DNA from: Yamagishiella unicocca
Taxonomy: Eukaryota > Chlorophyta > Chlorophyceae > Chlamydomonadales > Volvocaceae
Direction: 5' to 3'
Assembly: GCA_003116995.1 (NCBI GenBank)
Contig: BDSL01000037.1
Coordinates: 372,001 to 436,000, forward strand
DNA: 64,000 bases
The notes under the pieces are model-generated. The model was given only the letters and a program-made list of their open reading frames with translations, was not told the origin of the DNA and made no database searches. The translations under genes were made by a program, and so were the position numbers. Within the stretch, counting starts at the first letter, position 1; each line of letters opens with the position of its first letter. This document shows, in pieces, positions 1 to 12,100 of this stretch.

Positions 1-60
1 CATCACTGTGGCGACGTATGTCTTACCTTTGGGCTCGTCTGGGCGCTCCTAACTAGCATG

Positions 61-145
61 AACGCTCCTCATACCGTAACTCAGAACTTGGGTTAACGCT
101 CCTCGTATCATCACCCTTAACTTGGGTTAACGCTTCTTGTATCGT
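61..145 (+). repeat. ~34-bp degenerate tandem repeat, about 2.5 copies
   Basis: Units start at 61, 95 and 129, each beginning AACGCTCCTC or a near variant; the two complete units end in ACTTGGGTT-like sequence. The array lies in the adaptin intron just before the exon at 182. Confidence 0.6.
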
Positions 146-181
146 ATCGATATCTTCTTCCCCCTCCCTCCGGGCTACCAG

Positions 182-1336
182 GCGCTGCCCCCGGAGGCCA
201 GCGCCCGCCTGCCGCTCGCAGTGCCCTCGGCCGACGTGGCCAAGCAGCGGCTGGCGGCAGCCAACCTGTTCGTGCTGGCGCATCGCCAGGTGGGTGGGTG
301 ATTGGCCGGGACGGTGCATCGGCGGGTGGTCGAGGCGCCTTGTGCGACGTGGGGATTAGGATGCGGGGAGCGAGCAACAGTCATTCAGACCGGTGTCATG
401 GGGCCCCACACACACACGCGCGCTCCTGCAAGTCGACTTACAGCCTGGCCCTGCCCGCAACCAACCACGGCACCCTGATGCTCCTTGTTCTCATTGTACT
501 GGCGGCGGCTCCACTGCAGGTGCCCGCCACTGGCCAGGACGCCATCTACGCCACGTGCCGCATCTCAGCTGGCGGCATAGGGCAGGCGAGTAGGCTCCCA
601 GCGAACCGACCCGTGGGACAGGCGGCGGCGCCGCCGCCCTGCGCTAAACCTGCACCCTTGGCCTTGTGGTGTCGTCACTGCCGCCATGAGCCGGACGCAT
701 GCGTATATCCGCATAGATACCCCTCTAGCGTCGGAGCGCGCTGTGCCGTACGGTGGCGTTGCTAGGTTCGCCGCGCGCTTTAGGAGCTCAGCCTAACCGC
801 CTCGCACACACCGCCACCTGTGCCGCCGTACGGGTTGCACCCCAGCACGCACATGCTCTAGCACTAGCCGCTTGCCTCCCAGGAACAAGCACCAATGTGG
901 GTGCTGGTCTGTGCTGTCATGCGTGTCGGCCTGGTGGCCATGCTATTTTTGCTCGCGTCGGCAGCTGCCCAACATACTCCGACCACTGTGACTTCTCCGA
1001 AGGGCTAACCTAATCGTGTAGATACGATTTACTTCTTGTAGTTTACCAAGTTGTAGTCCAAAATGAATTTAGGCGTACCGAGGTGTTTTCCATAACATTA
1101 AGATATATCAGCTCTTCCATAATATTAAGATATATCAGCTCTTCCATAATATTAAGGTATATCAGCTATGTTTAACATCGGCACCCTGACACGTGTCGTC
1201 ATTCCAACAGATCCTCCTGGAGCTCAAGTTCGTGGCGGGGGCAGGTGGCGTGGACGTATCGGTCAAGGCGGAGCGGCAGGACGTGGCGCAGCTGGTGTTC
1301 GACGGACTGCCGGCGGTGCTGCTAGGGGCGGCATGA
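182..1336 (+). CDS. Beta-adaptin-type AP complex large subunit, C-terminal appendage (5' end outside window)
   Basis: Three in-frame exons, 182-289, 520-585 and 1211-1336 (TGA 1334-1336), encode the last 99 residues of the protein. Seen: a segment reading RLAAANLFVLAHRQ, then GQDAIYATCRI, then LLELKF and a final amphipathic stretch. This order matches the C-terminal platform of the beta-adaptin appendage as I know it from AP-1/AP-2 beta chains (plant LAASNMFFIAKRK...NQDV.Y). That platform binds accessory and clathrin-coat proteins on the trans-Golgi or plasma membrane. The fit looks better to AP-1/AP-2 beta than to AP-4 beta, but AP-4 is not excluded. The second intron starts with GC (586, context CAG|GCGAGT) and ends in AG at 1210. 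The trunk and hinge lie left of the window. I see no close TGTAA poly(A) signal; the first is at 2610. Confidence 0.82.
1091..1169 (+). repeat. 27-bp A/T-rich tandem repeat, three copies
   Basis: Units start at 1091, 1118 and 1145 (CATAAYATTAAGRTATATC core). They lie in the GC-AG intron of the adaptin gene, ~40 bp before its acceptor, and are strikingly A/T-rich for this genome. Confidence 0.8.
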
Positions 1337-3173
1337 GTGGAGCGGGTGGAGGAGAGGGGTGGCGCAGCGGGGCGGGCTAGGGGAGGCGGGCTTTAGCGCG
1401 ATGCATGTTGCTGTGCGGGGAGTGCAGTGACGGTGGTAGGGCTGGAACGGCTGCCAAGAGGAGGGGTCGCTTCGGGATGGGTTTCGGCGCCAGAGGATGT
1501 GATGTGAGGGCCGGGGGGCCGGAGTCGAGGGAGTACCGTAACTCTTGAGCTCGTCGCATGCCAGGCAGAGTGTCTGTGTGACCAGTTTGTTTGCGCTTAG
1601 TGCGCCGGTGGCAGAGACGCGGAGAGAGCTGCCGAGGTGTGTCGGCGCGCGAATGGGACTGCCGAGTGTGCAACCCCGAGTACGGTGTCGTACGGTGTGT
1701 GGCCTGGCTGGCAGAATCTGTGTTGGCCCCCGAGGAGCCTTAGCCACGGATGGCTCGTGGCGTTGGGAGGCTTGGGATGCCCCTGTGGCGCAGGTGGGGA
1801 ACCCTGGTTCGAGTCCTGCTAGCACCAATGGTCTGGCATAAAGTCACGTCCGTGCCGCGCACCGATACCATGTTGGACGGTTCGGTGGAACGCGTTCTAT
1901 ACCCAGTATGTGGTGTGGGTCGGGTTGTGGATTGGCCACCTAGTACGTAGCCGTTCATCATTCGCTCGGCTATGTCCTGTTCTTTAGCTGCAACCTGGAG
2001 GTGGGCCTTATGGGCTGTACGTACCACATGGCCAGGCCACCCCGAGCAATCACGGACGGACAATGTTGAGGGCCTCCAGGCGAGACGTGGTGATTCGGGC
2101 ATGAGCGGTGTACAGGAAGGAGCCGTGGCGGCAGTGAGGCGGAGCAGGAGCCACGAAGGCGCGTTGGAGCATCGGCGTGTGTAGCAAGGGCCGGAGCCTG
2201 TGACACGGGAAAACAGATATTGTTGGAAGTGCGCACCAGCCGGCATGAAGTCATGTTCACGTCGTCCCTTCATCCTTCACACAGCCCTCTCAATCGACGT
2301 AACTGCCACACAGTATCGGCTCGGAGGTTTCTACTAGTCACTGCACAAACAAGGTGGAGGGATCTTCGGGTGGTCTTTGTCTTTTCTTGTTGGCTGCTCT
2401 GGCCTAACAGCAGCACTAGCCCTCGATACTCAACGGGTAAGGTCTATTACCGTCGAGGAGCCCCGACTGATCACTCTAGTTGAGCCTGTAGGAAGAAGTG
2501 CGCCAGATGCTGCGGCACACAGTGCACGCATTGCCGAAGCCCTGGACCTCACTTGTACAACAATCCATCCCATTACAACGAACTGGCGCTTGCTTGCAAA
2601 TGTCAAACATGTAACTTGTCACGACGCGCCAAAGAGTACAGCAACCAGGCAGGGCAGCTGGTAAAGTATGAAATACCGGATCTGCATCACTTCTAAGACG
2701 ATCAACTGGATTGCCGGCCTGCAATCATTGCGGCTGCAGACGGAGGGTCGTGGTGGCTAATTACGGAAGACACAGCGTATCGGCAGGGGGCCTGCATGGC
2801 CGTAGTACGTGGCGTAAGGCTGCTCCGGGTTTGCAACAACCTGCAAAAAATGTGTGTCGTCAAGCCCTTTCGAGCTCCGTTGGACATTTCCGAGTGAAAC
2901 CTCGAGCACCTCGAGTAACTCCGAGCAAACCACCCTGCACCTATGCTGGCTACGCATGCAAGCCTTATGAAGCTCGGACCACAACCGCTGCCGTATTTTG
3001 CCGTGCACTGCAATCGTTTTCCCTTTTCGGTGCGTTGGATTTCTTGCATCACGTCAGGCGCATCGCAAAATCACAAAGGATTTCCCCCACGCCAGCGAAC
3101 AGCGCGCGTCGGCCAAAAAGAATGTACTGAGGAAGCCTACTGAGGTGTCCAGCTAGCCGCTGTCCTTGCCAAT
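1337..3173. other. Adaptin/ABCF3 intergenic region with no supported gene
   Basis: It holds the presumed 3' UTR of the adaptin gene and the promoter of the ABC-F gene. Short open frames on both strands show no family resemblance, splice-linked continuation or coding composition. A TGTAA motif lies at 2610-2614, rather far from the adaptin stop. The only structured item I found is a tRNA-like A/B-box pair near 1786-1816, listed separately. Confidence 0.6.
1786..1816 (+). other. Pol III A-box/B-box-like pair (tRNA-derived relic or SINE head?)
   Basis: TGGCGCAGGTGG at 1786-1797 resembles an A box and GGTTCGAGTCC at 1806-1816 matches the B box exactly; GCTAGCACCA follows. The boxes are only ~8 bp apart, too close for a tRNA with an anticodon arm, and the T-stem and acceptor stem do not pair. 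I read it as a decayed tRNA-related element at best. Confidence 0.3.
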
Positions 3174-6100
3174 ATGAGCACACATGATGCCGAGAAGATT
3201 CAAAAGGTAATCCATGCCCTATTCGATGGCAAGGGTGACCCCACCATTTTGGACTATATTTGCGGCGTCTTGGAGGATGAACACTTTGAGTTTGGCGAGC
3301 ATGGAGAGGAGGCTTACGAGGCAATAGGGCATTTTTTGGTAAGTGCAGATCGGCGGGGGCGCCCTCTCTGTGCGCATAATGCGTCATGCGCCGTCCGTCC
3401 CATCGCGCACGTACGCTTGCGCGCTCGCGCTACCTTACAGATAGACGGCCACTGCTGCAAAAGCGAGAATGACGCGCGTCAAGCTTGCCATGTACTGGCC
3501 CAGAAGTTGTCTCTGCGCGCTGGGGGATCGGCGCCGGCAGTTCGCGCGCTGGAGGCCGGTCCAGTGCAGCTGTCCATGGCCGACAACCGGGCGGTGCTAT
3601 ACCAGGAGCAATCTTATCGCCACCTCATCCAGGTGAGGCAGGGTGATCGCCGGGGCCCGAGACCGTTGAGGAGCGGGCGTCAAGGCAAACGAGGGGACGA
3701 TCGGGGAGTAGAACGCAGCAAACAGCCTTGGGTGAAAGCAATGAGGTTGGGGATGGAGGGGCCCCTCGAAGCTGGGGCCGAGTCCCGAAGGCCAAGCCGG
3801 GGCGGGGCGGGGCGGGGGGGGGCCGGAGCAGGGCGCTCCAGGCGGTCTAGCTGCCTGCCCCTCACCATCGCCTCAGCCCATTCGCCGCATCATTCCATCC
3901 AAGCCGCCTGCTTACATACAGCGATTGCATACAGCGATTACATACAGCGATTGCATACAGCGATTGCATAGGTCCTCCGGGGGTCGGCCATCGGAGAGGA
4001 CAGGCGCGCGAGGACAGGTGCAGCGGCCGTCCAGCTAGCTGCCGGCGGCGTGCAAGTCAGCCGCGAGCACCAGCATGCATTGTTAGGTTTGGAACTGGTT
4101 GGGGGTTGAGGGTAGTGGTTGAGGGACTTGTTGAGGGCAGTGGTTGAAGAACTGGTAGAGGGACTTGTTGAGGGCAGTGGTTGAAGAACTGGTTGAGGGA
4201 ACGGGTTGAGGAACGGGTTGAGGAACGGGTTGAGGAACTGGTTTGAGGAACGGGTTGAGCAACTGATTGAGGAATTGGTCGAGGGAACTGGTTGAGGGAA
4301 CGGGTTGAGGGACAATGTTTCGTTTTAGGCTTGGAAATGGTTGAGGGACTTTCAGTGGTTGAGGGATGTTTTGAGTTAGTGCGGTTAGTGGCAGCGGGTC
4401 TGGGCTCGGGCGCGCGCCCCAACCCGCCTACGTGGAGGCCCGATTGGGGGCCTGGACTTGGAGTCGGGAGAAGCGGGCCAGCCCGGAGGGGCTCAGCGTG
4501 TGGGCGGGCGGCGCAGGCACGGGCCGTCGGCGCCTTCTGCGGCCTGGCTCCGGACGGGAAGTGGAACCGTCATAGTCTGCGGCCTGGCTCCGGACGGGAA
4601 GTGGAACCGTCATAGTCTGCGGCCTGGCTCCGGACGGGAAGTGGAACCGTCGCAGTCTGGGGGTCACGGGAGGGCAGGGCAGGGCAGGTGAGGGAGGGGG
4701 ATATGGGGGCAAACCCGAAGGTCGACACGGGGGGGGTGATCTGAAAGGGCAAGAGAAGTGTGTGGCTGAGCAGTTGTGCAGAAGGCAGGACGCAGGAGGA
4801 GGTGGCGTAGTAGGCGGCGCCCGTTCGATCTGGCGAGGCGGCCTCCAGCCCCACAGCCCGTTCGCCCGTGGAAGGACGGCCCTTCCCTTGACCCGTGTCC
4901 CTCCCTTGACCCGAGTCCCTGCCTTGACCCGTGTCCCTGCCTTGACCCGTATCCCTCCCTTGACCCGTATCTCTCCTTTGACCCGTGTCCCTCCCTTGAC
5001 CCGTGTCCCTGCCCCTGCACCTGCCCCTGTCCTGTCCCTGCCTGGCCAGACTCCCTTTGGTGACGAGGCGAAGCCGCCGCCCTTGAGCGAGAAGGACAAA
5101 GCCAAGCTGGACAAGCGGACAGCGAAGGAGGACGAGGCGGCGAGGAAGGTGAGGGGAGCGGGGTGAGGTGGCGGTCTGTGAGGACTGCTTCCGGGTGGCA
5201 GGCGGCGGGGGCTCATGGAGGAGCAAACCGGTGAACTGCGAGGGGAGGGGAGGCGGGCGCCGGGGCCAGGGCTGACGGGGCTGCGGCCACGGGGGGGAGG
5301 GGGTGCGCCCACGTAGGGGGCACTGCAACGTGTTTTGAGCCAGTATCCATGCGTGTGTTTACGTCTGTTTACGCCTGTTCACGTGTGCTTACGTATGTTT
5401 ACGTGTGTTCACGTGTGTTTACGTGTGTTTACGTGTTTTATCTAGTATCGGTACGTGGTTTTCACGAGCCTCATCTGTACGTAGGGGTCCTGACCGCCGT
5501 GTGCCAGTCCGCAGAGCTGTGTTTGCGAAGAGGAAGAGGACCTACTGCGGCGTCACGGACACGTCAGCCGCTACCTGCGTCACCTACTCACTAGGGCCGG
5601 TCTGCCACGCCTCTGTCACGTCTCTGTCACTCCTCTGTCACTCCGTCTCATCGCCGCAGGTCATGGCGGCCCACCAGGCCCGGGCCGCCCACTCGCTGAA
5701 GGGCGACATCCCGATCATCATCCGGAACACGTGAGTGGTTCCCGAGCAGGGGGTCCGGAGGAGGGGTGGTTCCGGAGCAGGGGTGTCCGGAGCGGGTGGT
5801 TCCGGAGCAAGGGTGTCCGGAGCGGGGGTGGTTCCGGAGCAGGGGTGGTTCCGGAGCAGGGGTGGTTCCGGAGCAGGTGGACGGCTACGGGGACTGTCGC
5901 GCGGTGCCTCGCGTGGTTCGAGTGGCTTCACCCACCCCCGTCCCAACCCTGCACCCGACCTGCCGCGACACTCCTCCCCTTCATCCTGCCGAAAACCACA
6001 CGCGCCCCTCTGAAGCCACACCCTCCGAAACCACACGAAACCCCTCCCCACACACGCGGCCGACGCACGCCTCAGGGGTGGTGGCGGCGCCCGCGACGTC

Positions 6101-9100
6101 CACCTGGAGAACTTCTGCCTGAGCAACGGCGGCAAGGAGCTGGTGACGGACGCGACCGTGATGTTGGCGTTCGGGAGGAGATACGGACTTATCGGACGAA
6201 ACGGGACGGGTAGGTGGTTGGGTGGGTGGTTGGGTAGGTGGTTGGGTGGGTGGTTGGGTAGGTGGTTGGGTGGGTGGTTGGGTGGGTGGTGGGGTGAGTG
6301 ATGGGATGGGTGCTGTTGGCTTTCGGGAGGAGGCGGCACGGACTCCAGGGGGGGGGGTGACATTCCTAACCCAAGTCAAGAGCCAAGCCGCCCAGAGATG
6401 GGTTGTTGCCGAAGTACACAGTACGGAACGCTGGGCATGAGGCCTGAGGCCTGAGGCACGGGCATTAAAAGGTGGTTAGGAAGCCTCCTTCCTCCGCCTC
6501 TTTTAGGAAGGGCCGAGGCAGGGCCGCTGGCTGGCGCTGCCACCCCTGGTCATACCCACTTCTCCAGCATGCATCTCAAAACGTCTGTTCTACACGTTTT
6601 TTTCTCGCATCCACGGGTCTTCCTCGAAACCCTGGGTCATACTACTGGGCTTATGGCACTGGGGCTGGGGGTCCAGGGCGCCTGGGGCCGTCACCACACC
6701 CCGCACCCCCCCCTGGCGCTCAACACGGGTTTTCCTCGCACCCCCCGGCACTCAACCTGTGTGTCCGAAAACCATTCGCTGCCTCGTTCCCGTCCTCCGT
6801 TTCCCACGTCGTGTAACCGGGTCTTCTAGCGACACCCGCCGCCCCCGGCACCACCCAAACCTCGTGGGCTGGGGCTACGCCGCTTTTCCCTTTCTTTCCT
6901 TATTGGACACTTTATACCAAACCTTTTTTCATGGGCCAAACCTCGTTGTGGTCGTCCTGGGGATCGCAGGCAAGACGACGCTGCTCCGCGCGCTGGCGGG
7001 GCACGAGATCAAGGGGATACCCGCCAACTGCCAGGTGCTCCACGTGGAGCAGGAGGTGGTGGGCGACGACACCCCCGTCATCGAGGCGGTGCTGGCGTGT
7101 GACACGGAGCGCACGCAGCTGCTCAAGGTGTGTGTGTGTATGTGTGTGTGTGTATGTGTGCGTATGTGCGTGTGGGGGGGGGGTGGCGGGGAACCCGTCC
7201 TCTCGCCTCGCCTCCCCCGCCAGTCACATGCTGTGATCCGAGTTTCTACAAGCACTCGTTGCATTTACGTTTAAGTACTGCCACCAGTTAGTTATCAAAG
7301 GCCAGCCTGTGTGCTTGGGGGCGGGAGGAGGCGAGGCGATGAAATTCACGGAGACGGCACAGGATTACAAGAGAAATCATGATATTGCTGCCGCTGCCAC
7401 TGCTGCCGCTGTCCCAGCCATGGCTGCCGCACTCACACCGCCTACCTACCACCGCCTTTCCCCCTACGCCTACCCACACCCACCCTCACCTCACAGGAGG
7501 AGGCGGAGCTGCTCCGGCTATTGAACCGCGAGCGGAAGGAGGGGACGACGGAGCCGGAAACCACGGCCGCAGCAACGGCAACACCAGGGGCCAAGGCAGC
7601 TGCCCCCACCGACGCTGCTGCTGCTGCTGCTGCACCCATCGGTGACGAGGCGGCCATGTCGACCCGGCTGGTGGCGGTGTACCAGCGGTTGCAGGAGATC
7701 GACGCGTTCGGTAGGTGGTTGGCAGGTCGACAATTAAGCGGTTATTACCGGTATTACGGACCGTTGGGACGGGCGTCAGGTACTGGACATTGACGGCGAT
7801 TTCGTTTTCGCAGTAGGCGGCCAGTACCCGGACCCAGCGCGGCAGTGGGACGACGCGGCTTGAAGGAAACCCCCATTCGTGTGTGTCCCCCTCCCCCTGT
7901 GTTTTGCTCCGCCCTTCACCTCCCCCCCCCGCCCCCTCTTACTTTTCAGTGCCGACCTACGGGTTTCTTCTCACATCCCCGTCCCCTCGTGTAATCGGGT
8001 CTTCTCACCCCCTCACCCCCTTACCCCCCACCCCCTCAGTGTCCGAAGTCTTATGTGCCAACATTACTTCCCACGTTGACTAACCGGGTTTTCTCGCCAC
8101 CCTCCCCGCCCCCTCAGGCGCCGAGTCCCGAGCCGCCTGCATCCTGGCCGGCCTCTCCTTCGACGCGGACATGATGCGCCGACCCACCCGCACCTTCAGC
8201 GGCGGGTGGCGCATGCGGGTGGCGCTGGCGAGGGCGCTGTTCGTTGAGCCGGACCTGCTGCTGCTGGACGAGCCAACCAACCATCTGGACCTGCATGCCG
8301 GTGGGGAGCCGCGGGGCAGCCTCGGGGGGAGGGCGGGGAGGATAACGATGTTTTTAGTTTAATATTTGTTGTGTTTTGAGAAATGTAACAATTAATTGCG
8401 TTTGATGTGTTTGATGTGCTGTTTTGCACCCACCCGGTAGTTCGCGGGAGAATTTAGGGTTTACCGATAGGAGTTGTTTTTGCTAACGTAGGATTTTGCT
8501 AACCTAAAATGCTTAGGGTTGTACTAGACACCCCGCTCATGAGGGCGCATTTAATGTGAACCGTCCACGCTGTTCGAAGGGCTGTGGGTGTGAAAGGAGG
8601 GTGCGGAAGCCGGCGTCATGGCCCTACCCGTTTCCCGACCCCCGACCCCCCCCCTCCCTGCTCGCCTCCCATCCCTTCTGGGCCACCATCTCCATCTCCC
8701 TTGCTTTGTCGGCCGTGGATTCGCGGATTATCCCTTACTTCCCTCCCTGGACCTCTCCGGCCCCCTCCCCGCCGCCCAGTCTTGTGGCTGGAGGACTACC
8801 TGGTCAAGTGGCCCAAGACGCTTCTCGTGGTGTCGCACGCACGCGAGTTCCTCAACATCGTCGCCACCGACATCCTGCACCTGCACTCGCAGAAGATCAT
8901 CACCTACAAGGTACGGCACAGGAGTACGAGTTGGACGAGCAGCATGTGCCGCGTCGTACAGGCGCCGCCAGGACCGTCTGCAGCACCTGGAGTACAGTAC
9001 ATGTGGTGCGCTTGGACGGGCGTGTAGCCCCCCTCGTGCGGCCGCCTTCACGGCTGATCCCTTTTTGCACCCTTCGTTTTTGCATCGCGCGTTTCCCAAC

Positions 9101-12100
9101 CTGCACCCCCCACGGCCCCTCCTAGGCCCTAACACCCCCCACGGCCCCTGCTAGACCCGAACACCCACCGCGGCCCCTCCTAAACCCGAACACCCCCCAG
9201 GGCAACTACAGCATCTTTGAGAAGACCATGACGGAGCGCATGCGTAACGCGCGCAAGGCGGCGGAGGCTCAGGACGCCAAGAGGAAGCACGTGCAGCACT
9301 TCATCGACCGGTTCAGGTGGGGCGCGTTGGGGCGGGGCTTGGGGATGCGGGCGAGAAGAGGACCCGGTGGGACATTGGGGGAGGTTTGGGGGCCAGTGAC
9401 TTTGTGAGGGGTAAGGCGGCTTTGGTATTACCGCGCTTGGTCCGGCCTTTGGGTATCACCAGTCGGGGAACATGTTTGGGACATCAGCAGCGGCACCGAC
9501 CAGCAACACACCATACACCAATGCACCAACACACCAACGCCACAACATACCGCCCGCCACAACATACCGCCCACCACAACATACCGCCCGCCACACCATC
9601 CCGCCCACCATGCCATACCGCCCGCCACAACATACCGCCCGCCATACCATACCGTCCGCGAATACATTAACACCAGCCCGCCAATCCCAGCACACCAACA
9701 CACCGTCCACCAACACACCATACACACGGACCTCCTCCCGCCGGCCCCCGCCGCCCGCCGCCCGCAAACGTCAGGTACAACGCCAACCGGGCGGCTCTGG
9801 TGCAGTCGCGCATCAAGGCCCTGGAGCGCATGGCGGAGGTGGAGGTCATGGAGGAGGTGGGTTCGAGGAAGACCCGTGGATGCCCGAAAAAACCGTTTAA
9901 AGCAGACGTTTTGAGATGCATGAGGTGGGTGGGACGACACAACCTGGAGCTACCGGTGGTGGGTTACCGGCACTAGGACCGCACACTGCTCCCACCGTGC
10001 CTACCGCTTCCCTACGTCGACTATTAAGATTGACCCACCATCACCACTCCCGGCATCTGCCGGCAATCGGATTGTTTGACGTAGCCCCCTTCCTCCCGAG
10101 CCCCTTCGTACACGGGCTTTTCTCACAAACCCCCCGACCCCCCCCCACACACACACGTGTACCTAAACCATGTAACCGGTGTTTGTGCTTCCCCCCAAAC
10201 ACACACGTCAGCCTCCCTTCCCCTCCCATTCCTCCCCTCCCTCTCTCGTTGTGCTCCTCCTCGTCCTCCTCGCCGCCCAAACCCCCGAGTAGGACCCCGA
10301 GTACGTCTTCTGCTTCCCCGAGCCCGAGGGTGCCGCAGCCCCGCCGATCATCGCCTTCAACGACGTGTCGTTTGGGTACCCTGGGGGCCCCACGCTGTTC
10401 AAGTGAGTGCAGGGGTGGGGGGGCCAAGCCAACTATGTAAACACCTGCGCCCAGTTCTCCAGCATGCATCTCGAAACGTCTTTTCTAAACGGTTTCTTTC
10501 TCGCATCCACGGGTCTTCTTCGAAACCTGCGCTGGGTCGTGGCCTCGAAAGGCCTTGGCACCTAAAACCCCCCAAAAACCAAAAACCCTAAACCCAAAAA
10601 ATAAAAAACCCTGCACGTCGCAGGGACCTGAACTTCGGGCTGGACCTCGAGAGCCGCTTTGCCATTGTGGTGAGTGGGGTTGCTCATCGCATCAAGAGGA
10701 CCTGGTGTTGCATGTGTTTTGTCTGTCGTACGGCGCGGGCGGGCGCGCGGGCGGGGGCCTGTTGACTCTCCGCGGCGCCCTTCATCGCGATGGACGGACC
10801 CTCCCGGCTCTGGCCCGCGCCTCTGACGCCCCCTGGGTTGCGCCTCCTCCTTTATTTGCCAACCACCAGGGCCCCAACGGCATCGGCAAGTCCACCATGT
10901 TGAACCTCATCTCCGGGAAGCTGCAGCCGACCGAGGGGTCGATCACCAGGAACACAAGGGTACGGCGTGCCGTACACGTGTACCCCGTGCCGTACACGTG
11001 TACCCGCCTCACCAGCCAGGCCCAGCCGGAGCCCCCCTGCTTGTCGCTGACCTCCTCGCAGCCTGTCCCGCACAGCGCATTACTAAGACGGCAACCAACA
11101 ACCAACAAACCCAAATCCACGGAGGTCGGCGATGTGTTTACTCTCCCCCTCCCGCTCCCGCTCCCCTCTCCCCTCTCGCTTTCCCTTCCCCCCTCCCACA
11201 GGTCCGTCTAGCCACCTTCAGCCAGCACCACGTGGACGGACTCGACCTGGCGCTGACACCGCTGCAGGTGAGTGGGTGGGTGTTAAACTATGATTTTGTT
11301 TGGTGCGACAGCTTGTGTATGGGGATCATCTTCGGACGTACGTTGGAGGGAGAACGTGAGGACGCTCTCCGTAGATGCACGGCAGGGTCGTACCAGCACC
11401 CTGACGTCGGGCACGATACCGTATCCCACCAGTAGACATCCATCCCGACCTAAACCCCTGACCCGGTCCAGGCCGCGTGCACGGGTCTCCTAGCCACTCC
11501 CTCCCGCTCAGCCACCATCTCCACCCGCCCTCTGACCCTACCCCGGCCCCACCCCTCCTCCACGGGTCTTCTTCAAAACCCTCCCGCTCAGCTCCTGGGT
11601 CGGACCTTTCCCGACGCCAAGGAACCAGAGCTGCGCGGACACCTGTCCAGCTTCGGAGTGCCAGCCACACTGGCGGGTAGGTCGGGAGGCCGGGCTGGGC
11701 AGCGAACACGGCAACGGAACCACGGGTCGGTCTGTGTATCGATTCGCGAGGCTGTGGTCTCCAGGACATTCCTACCCCGGCGTCAACGTCCCCTACTCCC
11801 GCCCTCTTAATGACACACACGACACACGGCTGCAGGCCAGTCAATGTACACGCTATCCGGCGGCCAAAAGAGCCGAGTGGCGTTCGCCAAGATGACCTTC
11901 ACAAAGCCGCACATCCTGCTGCTGGATGGTGGGTGTGCCGGGTTGGAGGGGCTTGGGGTTTGGGGCATATGCAGGTTTGAGCGGTTGGGGTTTCGGCGGA
12001 TGTGGGTCTGAAGGGAAAAGGTTTGAGGGCGTTACGGTCACTGCCCGAATAGGAGCAGCTCAATTTCACACACCCGACACTCATCACGTTTTCCCCACGC

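Noticed and set aside
1741..1830. Complete tRNA gene
   Set aside because: The boxes are too close, the T-stem arms CCTGG and CCTGC do not pair, and no acceptor stem partner is found.
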